DNA from: Gavia stellata
Taxonomy: Eukaryota; Chordata; Aves; Gaviiformes; Gaviidae
Reading direction: 5' to 3'
NCBI RefSeq assembly: GCF_030936135.1
Contig: NC_082603.1
Location: forward strand, 20,364,880-20,428,879
Length of the DNA stretch: 64,000 nt
Within the stretch, counting starts at the first letter, position 1; each line of letters opens with the position of its first letter. The position numbers and the translations under genes were made by a program. The notes beneath the pieces are model-generated. The model made no database searches. It saw only the letters and a list, made by a program, of their open reading frames with translations, and was not told the origin of the DNA. Of the stretch, positions 41,701 to 52,900 are shown in pieces.

Positions 41701-44700
41701 CTGTCATTTTTCTTTTGAAAAAAAATCTTTTAAAAACCTTTTCTCTTTCTCTGCTCAAATGTTATCTTCAAAAAAATACAGTGATTTAGTGGCTGTGACC
41801 CTCTCTCCACTGCTCATTTTCCTTCCCTTCATATATTCACTGCGTAAGGGGAAACAAATGTGCCTTCCCCAGACCAAATTCTCCTCCGCGGGGAAGCAGC
41901 AGAGAGACTGGCTGTGCCTCCCCCTGCAGCAGGGTGCTCCCAGGAGGAGCACGGCTCCCGAGCCGTCCCCATTGCTGCAGCCTGGAATTACAGCCCTGCA
42001 AAATATCTTCGTCCCAGAGTTAGGCTGGGCAAACCTCTTCTGCTTCCTCAAGGGAACGTTTAGACCGCCACTGAAATTTACACTGATCTGAAGTCTTGCT
42101 TTACTTTAACTGCATACTTTAGCACTTCCATGATCTTGGCAGCGTTTCTTACCCCAGAGAGAAAAAGTTTGGAGGGGTTTATGTTTAGGGTGCCTTTCCC
42201 TTCACATCTTGTACTGCTGTTGCCATTAGGCTCAGGATGATGTGGTCTGTACTCACTGAAAGGAGCTATATGAGTTTGAACTCTTGAAAACAAAGAGACC
42301 ATAAGCCCTAAGAGTTCTTCAACACAGCACAGGCATAGCAAAACCAAAACAGAAGCTACAGTGTATATAACTATTCAAGAAACCATGCATCATGCAAATC
42401 ATTCTCCAGTTTTGCTTTAGGCAGGGATTTTAGATACGCAGATAGACAAACAGACAAGTAGATGCTATCCACAGCTTTAAAAAGGAGAAAATAGTAGCTT
42501 GGGACTCTCCCTGTACCTTTGGTATGTCCTCTTTTCCACCCGTCGGAGTCCGATTCAGGGACCTCATCGTTGTATATCACATATGCAATGCTGTTCTTCT
42601 GCAGTAAAACACACATTTCTGAAACATGACATTCAGTAAAAGGAAAGCATTTAAGCGAACATCTTCTGCTGGATTCTCCCAATTCAGCTGACACAGTCTC
42701 TGCCGAAGTGACATTAAATAAACCTGAAGACTCAGCCTCAGGGTCCTGCTTAATATAAAGTGAAAGTTTTCTCAATCATTGCAGTAGCCCTTCCTCAAGA
42801 GGTAGAGTATGCTCACTAAGACAATTTACATGGGTTTATTGGGCACTTGCTTGCAAAGAAGTTCCCCCCTTCTTTTTTTTTTTGTGCCTCTCTCTGATTT
42901 AGCAACCAGATCCAGTGAAAATGTTTGCTGAGGAAAAATAGACATGACAAGTGTTCTTATGAAGGTCAAGCAATTAATGCTTTTTTGCAAAATATTTGCA
43001 TATGGCCACACCTTATTCCCCCTGAATAGAGAACTTCAAAGGAGTTGGGACGTGTTTCCCCTCCTGATGTACTTTGAGTTTGTAAACAGTTTATTACAAT
43101 TACAGCGAGACCTGGAACAGGACAGGTGATTGGATTGCCAATATTTGACTGGCTTCTGGGAATCTCTTCTACATAGAAATTAATGGCACCCTACCACTAA
43201 CCCACAGCACAAATGCAAAGACACACCCAGACTCCCAAGAATACTATGTAGATGGTAAAAAAATAACTATAGGCAGATCTTGTGGTATTTTATAATCGCT
43301 TCACACAAATATAAATTAGTTGTCTGACTGGGGGGTGGGGAAAAAAGGCCTAACAAGCAGCATGTCACTGCTGAAGCAGTCACAGTGATTTCAGGGGGGG
43401 AAAGCAAAACCCAGATTTCATTTGAGATAGAGCGTGAAACACATGCACATGGGAAAGCTTAGGATGAGTGTCTGTAATAGTCACCGCTGGCCCTGGTCTG
43501 AGTTCACAGCCAGTTCACGGCTTCAAATGTTGCCTGAACATGAATTGCAGAGAAGAAGCCAAAGAGACTATGTACCAACGCTCATTTTTTTAATGGGCAA
43601 TACTTTAAGTGTGTGAAAGGCTTGACTAGAAATTAGAATTTCGAGGCTAATTTATAATTGTAGCCAAAACAGTGAATAATCTGCCCAGCTGTCGAGACGC
43701 TCCCCTTGACATGTTTTAGTTCATCTAGTTGGTCAGGTCCAGCCATACCTCTACGTGCTTATTTCGGCTGGTTTCATTTCATTTGCATGAAATATCAAGT
43801 AAGTGTACTAACGAAATGATAGTTAAATGTCACTTGCCTCGGATTCGTACATCTCGTACAGCTGCTTCAGTGTTTGTCCCAGAGCGCTCTGTGTCATGTT
43901 GATGAGGTATTTACCAAGCTGCCACTGCGGAGCCAGGGCGTCCATGTACATGTATTCCAGCCCCAGCAGCGGAATCTCTCCTTTGGCATGTTTCGGCAAC
44001 TTGTAAAGAGCAAACCTGCAACAGTGAAGAGCAATTGGGTTTTTTACAACCATCCGGCTTGAATGTGTAAATCAGTATCTCCTTCTCACCTGAGGTTTTA
44101 AGAGAAGGGTGACTCTGGGGTTGCCTACGTGGGAGGGGGACCAGTGCCACCAGTGTGTGCTGTGGATGTCTCGGCCTCGAGGAGGTGACGCGGTGCAGGG
44201 ACCAGCAGCAGTTCAGCAGCGTGGTACCTGCTGCAGACAGGTTTGTTCCACTTCTTAGCAAGCAAGGGAGGCTGATTTGGCATCAAACTCCTGTTGCTGT
44301 GGCCAGACTGCTGCTGGTACCCCAAAAGAATTTGAGGTAGCCCTCGTTTGGAGTCCTGTTTAGCCGTCAAACCCCTATTGCTCCTGGTTCTGGTAGAGAA
44401 CCTCAGGTCCCAAACTCAGTCTGACATTCTCATGGTCAACCTGGCCACCTCTTACCAATACATTCTTATTACAGAAGTATAACTTTATATGAAATAGATA
44501 AAGTTATGTATTAAAATAGTAAAAATGCATAATGTTATATTTATACATATTAAAACCACAAAATAAGTATCAAGCTATGTGATGTTTTTCCTGTCCTACT
44601 TTTCATAACAGACTCGCACTCTGCTGAACTGTTGCAGACTGGATATTTGCCATCCATTAGCCAGAAACACAAATCTTTTCAAAACTGTGGAGTACTCAAT

Positions 44701-47700
44701 ATTGTCAGTAAATGGCTCAGTTCATATTAATGTCCCTCATGAAGTAAACAGGATTTCCCAGTGCACATGTCCATGGGTTTAATTGCAATATAATTAATTG
44801 AGCCACTTTCTTTGAGAGCTGTACTTGAGTGATTTGTTATTTATGTCAATAGTAAGAACTGAGTGGCATTATTTTCAGTCTTATACTATTTACCAAAAAT
44901 ACAGCCTGATGGTGCTTAACCCTTCAAGTGTATCAGGAGGAGTGAGCCTTCCCCAGTTGACTTACAGTCTCAAGTTGGTCAAAAAAGGCATCTCTGAAAG
45001 CAGATAAGAAGTGGCAGGAAAGCGTTTCACCAGAGGAACATTTAATCCGTGGGAAACGTACATGTACAGGCAGAAGAGAAACACACACCACTGGTGATCC
45101 TGGTAATCCACCTGCATTGCTGCCACTGACTGAGTGATGTTCCTTAAATATCTCAGGAGAAATTATTGCTGATGACAGATCACAGAGAAGAGAAGGAAAT
45201 TATTTATATAGCAAGGCTGGGGAGGGCTGTCCACGCACGAGGAGTCACAACAATCCCTTTATTTGAAATGAGGATTTAGGAAGGAGAGGAACAGCAGTAG
45301 TTACAGTAGTGGAGCTGATCCGGGAATTAGTATACAAAGCCTTTCCAAACTGCTTTGAAATGTAATGGAAGATTCCCGCTCTCGGGGTGTTCACCGCCTT
45401 GCATCTGACAAATACGCATTAGCAGGTATGCCTACGGAAATGCTAGTAGTTAAGCTATCAGTAAATTGCTTGCCAGTTCCCAGTGGATACATGTTTTGGC
45501 CCTTTCCAGAAAGCCAGCTGAAGGTATTAGCAACTAAAGTTGTATAAAATTCTTCACTGCTGTTTGTGCACAGGAAGTTTCTCAAGAGCTTAGGCGTTTG
45601 TGGGAGCAGACTGAAAGTTATTTTCCTGAGAACCAAGGAAAAGCAAATCCGCTTATACCCGATTAGCATTGTCACATTGTTTGCTTCTGGCTGAACACAA
45701 ACTTACTACAAATAATCACATCTTTACTTCTTATTCACACCTTTACTTCCCACCACCTCAAAAAAACCCAATGTGCATCCATGGCTTCAGTCCTTGACTC
45801 AACGCTTCTCAGAAAGCAGAGTTTTGGCTTTTATTTGCTTGAAAAGCTTCCCACAGAATACGGTGGGTTTGGATGAATAAAGGAGAGACTTTCTGACCTC
45901 CTTAGAGAGCCGAGCCTATGGCCGTTTGCTCTGGTAGCCCCTGCGCAAGGTGCAGTGAAGATGGCAGGATGAGCTCCCGAGTGGCATGGAAACCCAGGGG
46001 GGACTTTTGCCAGCCCAGGCACCGCGTGTGGGTAGGAAGTGCAGGCACGGCTGGGGAGCACAGATGGGATCAGGTCAGATAAGGCAAGTGATTCTTCCGG
46101 TTTAGTGGGGCGTGAATACTAATAATTAGTAATTATGGAATACTGTAGGATGAAACCACTGAATAGTCATAAAGCTCATGCTAACTGAATATAAAACCTG
46201 CAGTGTTTGTTTGAAAGGGCATCAACATCTTTTGGTTAAGAGGAAGCTTTTCTCAGCAGTTTCAGTTCTGTTTCTCCTATCAGCTTCATAGCAACCAAAT
46301 CCAGAATCAGGCAGAAGTTGACTATTTCTTGTCAATAAACTAGGATGAACCCTGCAGATAGGCAAGTTTCTCTTTCATTTGATCATGGCACATTGGAAAG
46401 GAAATCCTCCATGTCCTCCCTGCTAAACTTGGCAGAAGAGAACATGGTTTTACCTGTGCAGACCCCCCCACTCCCATCTGGAATGGGGCCCACGTGGCTG
46501 ATGTTCACATGCATGGCAGCACAGGTGAATTACTCCTAGTCACAGCTTTCAAAGAATTTCTCAGAATTTGGATACAAAAACTGTGTTCATTTAAGAAATG
46601 GAAGGTAAATGTTTTTCTGTTTTGTTTTTTTGTTTGTTTGTTTGGGGTTTGGTCTCTTTTTTTTTTTTATCTTTAGCACACACAGACTCATTCTGCAAGG
46701 AATGATTGCAGTTTGTGGAAAAATGAAATTTCTCGTACTTTTAAGTTGGGTATCTGCACCAACTAAGAGTGTGATTCCTGAAAAACTCACATTATCCAGA
46801 AGGGCCTTGGCAAGGGTGACAAGTCACAGGGATGGATTGGACCCTCATACGTCTGATGCTACACCAATAGAGAGCAAAGCCGGCTTTATGCCCCTGCTTG
46901 AGTAGCCTGCCTGCGGTGCGAGGAGCCCCTGCCCTCCCTGCAGTTAGCTCGGTGTGCAGAAGGGATGTGCAAGAATAGCACCTACTTCTTTATCGCTTGT
47001 ATCCAAACGAATCATTGTTCCATGAAAAAGACACTTCTTTTAAATCAGTTGGTATTGATCTCTGAGAGGCTTCTATGCTCTTTTTTAAGAGCCCTCGTTT
47101 CACTTTTTAAACCTGGCTTGGATATTGTGTCATTATTCTTCGCGTCTTTCATCTTCAAAGCGCATTAATCCAATTAATCATTTAATACCCAAAGCCGGGC
47201 TCGCCGCTGGCAGTGGGATGGTACCGGCTCTAACGCACCAGCAGCTCAGGCGGTGGGGAACGACCTCTGCTCCTCAGTCACAGGCGCAGACGGCGCTTTC
47301 CCAGGCTGCCGCCCTCGCCCCGTGCCTCTGCCGCAGTCCTCCCGGGGGCCGCTCAGCCTCCGCTCCCCCTCGGTGGCGGCAGCAAGGCGACAAGTCCCAC
47401 CACACTGCCGTTCGGGTACGAGCAACAAGGCTAAGGGTGAGATACGGCTGTCTTCCCTGCTTGGCTGAGTTCCTTCTGCCAGGTGAGCCGCGTGCTGGAG
47501 CCCTGGCCCGGGCTGGGCGCCTCCGGGGCTGCCGACGGCGAGCACAGCCTTGGCACCCGAACACAGGTTATGCTCCCTTTGATGATGAGACATGAACGCT
47601 GTGTAAGCCGGTGATTATTTTGCAGTTAGTCATAATGCAGTAGGGTGGTTGGTTCAGTGAAATGAAATCACATTTCAATAACTTATCCTAGGTTTTCCAA

Positions 47701-47962
47701 ATGCAAAATTCAGCTACGACTCACAGGCAAATGGGATTAAAACAGTGATTGCTATGCATTACTTCTCAGTGATCCACTTACTTCACGCGGTTTAATCTCA
47801 AGCGTTATTTACTCACCCAGGGTTTCTCCCCTGCACGGTATTTACTTACCAATCAACTGTCTCCCCGTCTTCGTTCCTGCAGGAAATCTCAGCTGCCCAC
47901 AGGGGCACGGAGGAGAGAAGCAATAGCAAAGCAGGGTGACACCATGCAGCTCCCGCGGGCAT
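38720..47962 (-). CDS. DNASE2B: DNASE2B, deoxyribonuclease II beta (complete)
   Basis: Six coding exons on the minus strand: 47850..47962, 43838..44015, 42517..42598, 41328..41489, 39639..39836, 38720..39075. They join in frame to 362 residues (human 361 by memory). This is an acid, divalent-cation-independent endonuclease of lysosomes or secretions; in mammals the beta form degrades DNA in lens fibre cells. Residues 1-24 form a signal peptide (LLLLLSSVPLWAA before EISCRNEDG). Two HxK motifs of the DNase II/PLD-like fold are intact: GHTKG (H122, K124) and NDHSKW (H301, K303, the catalytic-histidine site). Other family segments include GLEYMYMDA, YVIYNDEVP, GFWVIHSVPLFPPIPEDGYGYP, LPSNCSLNYHVYNIN and WTCIGDLNR. 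Intron 2 starts with GC, not GT (GAG|GCAAGT); the phase-0 join to AAGAACAGC is supported by alignment to human. The gene appears functional. It is divergent from UOX, about 2 kb apart. Confidence 0.97.
47190..47560. promoter_or_regulatory. GC-rich CpG island in DNASE2B intron 1
   Basis: A clearly bounded GC-rich, CpG-containing block sits inside DNASE2B intron 1, about 300 bases downstream of exon 1. It is flanked by AT-rich DNA on both sides. It keeps frames open on both strands for over 100 codons, which is a composition effect. It could be an alternative or internal promoter, a downstream extension of the DNASE2B promoter, or simply a GC-biased conversion hotspot. No exon was recognised in it. 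Confidence 0.45.
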
Positions 47963-49788
47963 TTTGTTTTCTGGGCTGCACAGGGCGAGCACTGAGTAGG
48001 CTCTAAAAGGAGAAGTTGTGTTGCATTAGCTGTCAGCTCCTGCTGTATGATGCAGTAAGTACACGCCGGGCGGCTGCCCCGGATGGCAAAGCCAGGCCAG
48101 GAAGTCGGGCTCCCACTGCTGGGGCGGCTGTTGGCACCGGATCCAGGGCTCCTGGGAGCTGCTGGAAACTGCTCAGGATTTCTTTGGGCAACAAAACGGC
48201 AAAATGACAGTTGTCAAGTTATGTTTTTGAGAAAACTTACCTTTGTATTTTAAGAGGTACTATTTTGACTGTTTAAAATATTTAAGGTATTCTGCTTTAA
48301 AAAAAAAAAAAAGCTGCAGATACCGAAACCCTTTTTGTTTTCTTTTTAGTGCTGCGCAACTGAAGTATGAATTTTTTACAATGATCTGAAAAAAGCTCAG
48401 CGTTCAGACGAGCAAAACAAAATCATTTTCATCTCGCTACTTCTCCATCCAGCCCTCGTAGCGAGCACAGCCTTTGCGCTGTTCTGCAAAGAGGGTTTCT
48501 GGTGACGCGCTGAGCCCTGCCCAGTTCTGGCTCTGGCAGTGGGGACCTTCATTTGTCTGTGGGGATTGAGCCCCCGGGGCCTGACAGTCAGAGAAAACGC
48601 TCTGATCTCTGAGCCACAGTAATTTACTTACAATTAATTAATATTTTTTTTAATTATCTTTTAAGTGCATTAGCATTTCTCTTAGGAACAAACATATCTG
48701 AATGGAGCAATTTTACATCTGATAATCTTTTAGCAACTCACAGATAAAAAGCTTCAATTTATATTTTGGTGTATAAAATATTTTTTCCCCCTCCTCATTA
48801 TGCTTACATTAAAAGGTGCTGATTTACATTAAAAGATGTTGATACCAAGTATGGAGTATTTCAGCCTCAGGGAAAGTCTAGTGCAACAAGCTCTGGATGT
48901 TTTAGCACAACAGAAATCCTCACAGCCTTCATGGCATTTTGTCTCCTTTCTAGTATAGCCTCTCCAACACTGTCATAGATGCGTAAATTGGGTGTGTTTG
49001 ACAGAAGCAGGATAACACTGAATAGGGCTTAGCACAAACAAAACCGCTGATCCCAGAAAGCCAGGATTTTGGAGGTGTGGATCAAGACCTGAATTTTGCT
49101 GTTCAGACTCGCTCCTGATCCCTTTTGTGGGAGATCAGAACTGCAACGCAGTTGTGAGGAAATGCTTTCAACCAGCCCAGCTCGGTCTGTCTTGTCTTCT
49201 TGCTCTTGGGAATTGCAAAGTGCATAGAGGGCATAGTAAAACACACAACATGCCAAGAACGTGACAGCTGTTTCCATTTTCTGTCTGGGACTTCTGCCTG
49301 CTTACAAAGCAACCTTCCCGCCCCTCACAGAAGAATTGCTTTGATACTCACCACTTCCACTTGGCCTCGGAGCAGCAAGTCCCTGCACCCCTGTGTGCGT
49401 GATGGGGGGCCGCGCTGGGGACACAGAGTGCTCACTGGGCTCTGCCTGCTAACGGGGGGCTCTGCCTGCTAACGGGGGGTCTGCCATGCAGGATGCTGAC
49501 CACATTTTGCCAGCTTCTGCATGAAAACAAGAGAGGGCTCAGCGCATCGCACGCATGGAGCCTGACAGCAGTTGTGAGAGCTGGGAGCCAGAGGCGTAGG
49601 AGGCGGTGAAAGTCTGTTCTTGCTGCCAGGAAAAATCAGGAGTGGTATCTAGAGAGGCGCAGCCCAGCCTGGCAGAGCCGGCCCCAGTGGAGTGACTGCG
49701 GAGGGCGCGGGCGTGAAAGCTGCCTGCCCTCTGCGTGGCTGTACCTGCTGTGACTGAATGCACTGGGACACTCTGCCTTCAGAAAGAG
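47963..49788. other. Spacer between divergent DNASE2B and UOX
   Basis: About 1.8 kb that must hold both promoters. It contains a 15-base A run (48299-48313), an AT-rich stretch at 48620-48800, a short tandem duplication at 49441-49480, and moderately GC-rich sequence at 49540-49760. No gene seen. Confidence 0.5.
49441..49480. repeat. Two-copy 20-bp tandem repeat
   Basis: TCTGCCTGCTAACGGGGGGC is followed immediately by a second copy differing only in the last base, then by a partial third beginning CTGCC. It lies about 0.5 kb upstream of the first UOX exon candidates. Likely a recent slippage product. Confidence 0.9.
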
Positions 49789-49814
49789 ATGGTGGAGGGA
49801 GACTCAGTGAAGGT

Positions 49815-49822
49815 CTATATAG
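49815..49822 (+). promoter_or_regulatory. Candidate UOX TATA box
   Basis: CTATATAG lies 171 bases upstream of the candidate UOX start at 49986. If it is used, transcription would start near 49845, leaving a 5' UTR of about 140 bases. Against this, the same bases lie inside an alternative first-exon candidate (49789-49839), so the two readings exclude each other. Confidence 0.3.
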
Positions 49823-49985
49823 CCAGGACTAATCCAAAGGTGACGAACAAGAGAGACTAGTTCACCATTACTCATGTTAAATGATCTGCCCCCCATAAAA
49901 TTTTAAAATTCTATTACAGCTGGTTTTATTGTAGTAATATCTTCCTAAAGCGTTTTTTCTTCCCATCAGGACTTTGCAATTTATA

Positions 49986-52900
49986 ATGGAAATATTTTCA
50001 TCACAGGTAACCACAAAAATAAAGGTCATAAACATTGTTTATATTTCATTGACTGAGCATAACTCAGGCTTCCGCTGAGTTCCTTCACAACTGTCACATA
50101 TTTTCTCTGCAGATCAAGGATGTAGAAGTCCTCAACTGCGAATATGGCAAGAACACAATTAAGTTCCTTCGCCTTCATAGAGAAGGGAAGAAGCACTTCG
50201 TTAAAGAAGTGGAAGTGTGCACACATCTCCGGCTGACTTCTGCTCATGAGTACCTGGATGGAGACAACTCTCTTGTGATACCTACCGACACCATAAAGAA
50301 TATTGTCCTTGTGTTGGCCAAAAAAAATGGGGTATTCTTTTTTTTTTTAAACTAGTCTTGCTGTTTCTTATGACTTCATTTGAAAGTGTTTGTTATACTA
50401 ACTTCTTATTTTCAAAATGCATCAAAAGAATCTCTCTCCCCATCAGCATGTCAGATCAGCACTAAAGTCACCTTCAGTGATTTGGGAGAGAATTTTTCCT
50501 CCTCCACTGCTTATCCTGTGGACTCCTCCTTAGTTTTCCAAAGCCTTTTTTTTCCACAGAGCTACTAGTATTTTTTGTAGATTTTTCATATAAGAACCAT
50601 CTTTTTTTTAATTTAATAACACGTAATACTGCGTTACTCCTATATAGCACTTTTAAACAGAAGGTGTCAAAGCATGTGAGACTCCTCTTAATTCTGTTAA
50701 CTGTGCTCTTACCTCCCTCAGTTGCGGCTATCGTAATGACAATCTGTAGTGCAAATTCTCTGTCTCAGTAATGAAATCCCATCTTTAGCCTGTAAAGCTT
50801 AATCAGAATATTACTATGATTATTTCAGCATTGTATCCTCAAAGTGTAAGGCTTCTGTAGCAGTTTCGCTCAGTCCAAGGACTGCAGCTCGCTATACCAC
50901 AGAATGGGAGATTTTTGACGTGACTCTGTAGCTGCTATTTGCAGCGTATGCTGCAAGCTGATCAAATGACTAGGCACGGTGCGCAAAACCAGAATTGAGA
51001 GAAATCTGTATTTTTAACAACACTGATCCTTCCCAAATATTTACAACAATCAGAACAATCTACTTTTGTACACGAGGTAATTGCTTCTTTCTAATAATAC
51101 CGTTTGCTGTCTTAGATCCCAACTTTAGAACAATTTGCTATAGATATCTGCAAACACTTCATGACAACATTTTGCCAAGTGGCGTACGTCAAAACCTACG
51201 TTCAAGAAGTACCATGGCAACGTCTACACGAGGTATCTAAAATACTAATACATTCCATTTGTTTATGCTGGAGCCATTTGTCACACTGTTAGTTCCTGTT
51301 TTCAAGTTAAGACGTTATTTACTGCACTTTTACTTACATGTCTGCTCTAAATTGCAGAACGGCATTCCCCACATCCACTCGTTTATATGCGTTCCTGATG
51401 GGATCCGCTTTTGTGAAGCTGAGCAGTGCCGAAATGGTGAGAAAAGAATTTGCAACTTCCCCTACTTCTCTGTAAATATTTCTGCCGATGAGAGATGAAG
51501 ATGGCTTTAGAAATAGTGAAAGGTGTTACAGGGCTTACAGCATAGCCAAACCTCTCCAGAGGTCTAAACCAAAGAATATTTTTATGGTCTAGTTTTGCGC
51601 TCCTTGATCTGAGACATGGCTGAAGAACTAATGTAGCTCACATTTGCATGTATATCCTAAACATATACTGATTACAACAGCACATACAACAGAACTGCTA
51701 TATATTATCACATGATTTAATAGCCTTCTGAGAACCGTCTGCTCACTTTTTTACGTTATACTATATTGTGCAGTCTCACTATTATCATTACCATATAGAG
51801 ACTATATCATGGAACCACACTGCTGTTGGCCAATTGCCTAGCTTGCAGTTATTTTCAAAACACTGCCTTGGTTTTACTTCTAAGAAAGATGCAGTTTCAT
51901 TGCTGCAAGTCAGGCTGGCTTGAACATCGTGAGCACTCAGGTCTAGGTGCAAACAATTTTTCACATGAAAATACTCCAGAGTGTGCTTAATATTTTTGCA
52001 TGCCATGTGTAAACAAAGCACCGTTTGGCTTCACGAAGAGTTTTGTGATACTTAAAAGACATAGGCTTTAAAGCTCAACTGTCTGTCCATAAATTGGCAT
52101 TCTAAAGGGGGTGTAAAAATTATCTCTTCTTGCTATGATTCACAACAAGAGCATAAGTTCAATCTCACTGTCTTGGTGTTTCATTTAACCCGTCTCTCAG
52201 ACTACTGGGAACTGAGCTGAGACCACTACATTATTTCACACAGTGGATTTAGAGGTTTTAGGCATTAGTTCAGTATCTGTCTATTACTTTCCTCATGTAA
52301 CTTAGAACTATTTCCCATCCTGCCCTCTCTCCCTATTTTCCTAATGTGTCAGTGTTAGGACCAGTGCCAAGACCAGTTTCACTTGCAGACAGGACACAAG
52401 TTCTGAAAGGCTCATTTGACATTGTCCCTGTGTTCCTGCTGAAAGCAAAGAGAGAGCCCGTACAAGTCTCCAGTGCCTCTTGGCCTAATCTTTTTTAATG
52501 TTCCTAGTAATGTTAACTACTGCTGTATTTTTGGCAGCCTCAATAGTATTGAGGTTTCTGGAAAATGTTAAGAAAGAAAACTGGAAAAAAAATTAAAGAA
52601 AAATAATATATGCTTTCTTGAAAAGCTGCTGCTCTTCATGTACAGATTGAATTAAATTTTTCATCACCTTGAAAATTCAACAGGATATTCTGCAATTTCA
52701 GGTTCTAGACAAACAAAAAGCCTTTAAGGCTTATTGAAGAAACTGTCTTTCCTTCTTAGTCTTCCCTTCATGTAGCCCTTTAGCTGTTTCTTTAGGATTC
52801 CCTGCCTAGGTGAGCAATAACCAAAGAGAAGATTTTCAAATCCCTTCTCTATCTTTAGCATCCTCCTATGCACCTATCAGCCAGACACAGAAATTTATTT

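Noticed and set aside
47125-47595. 156-codon open frame in DNASE2B intron 1
   Set aside because: Low-complexity Ala/Pro/Arg-rich translation in a GC-rich block, with similar frames open on the other strand. No homology recognised.
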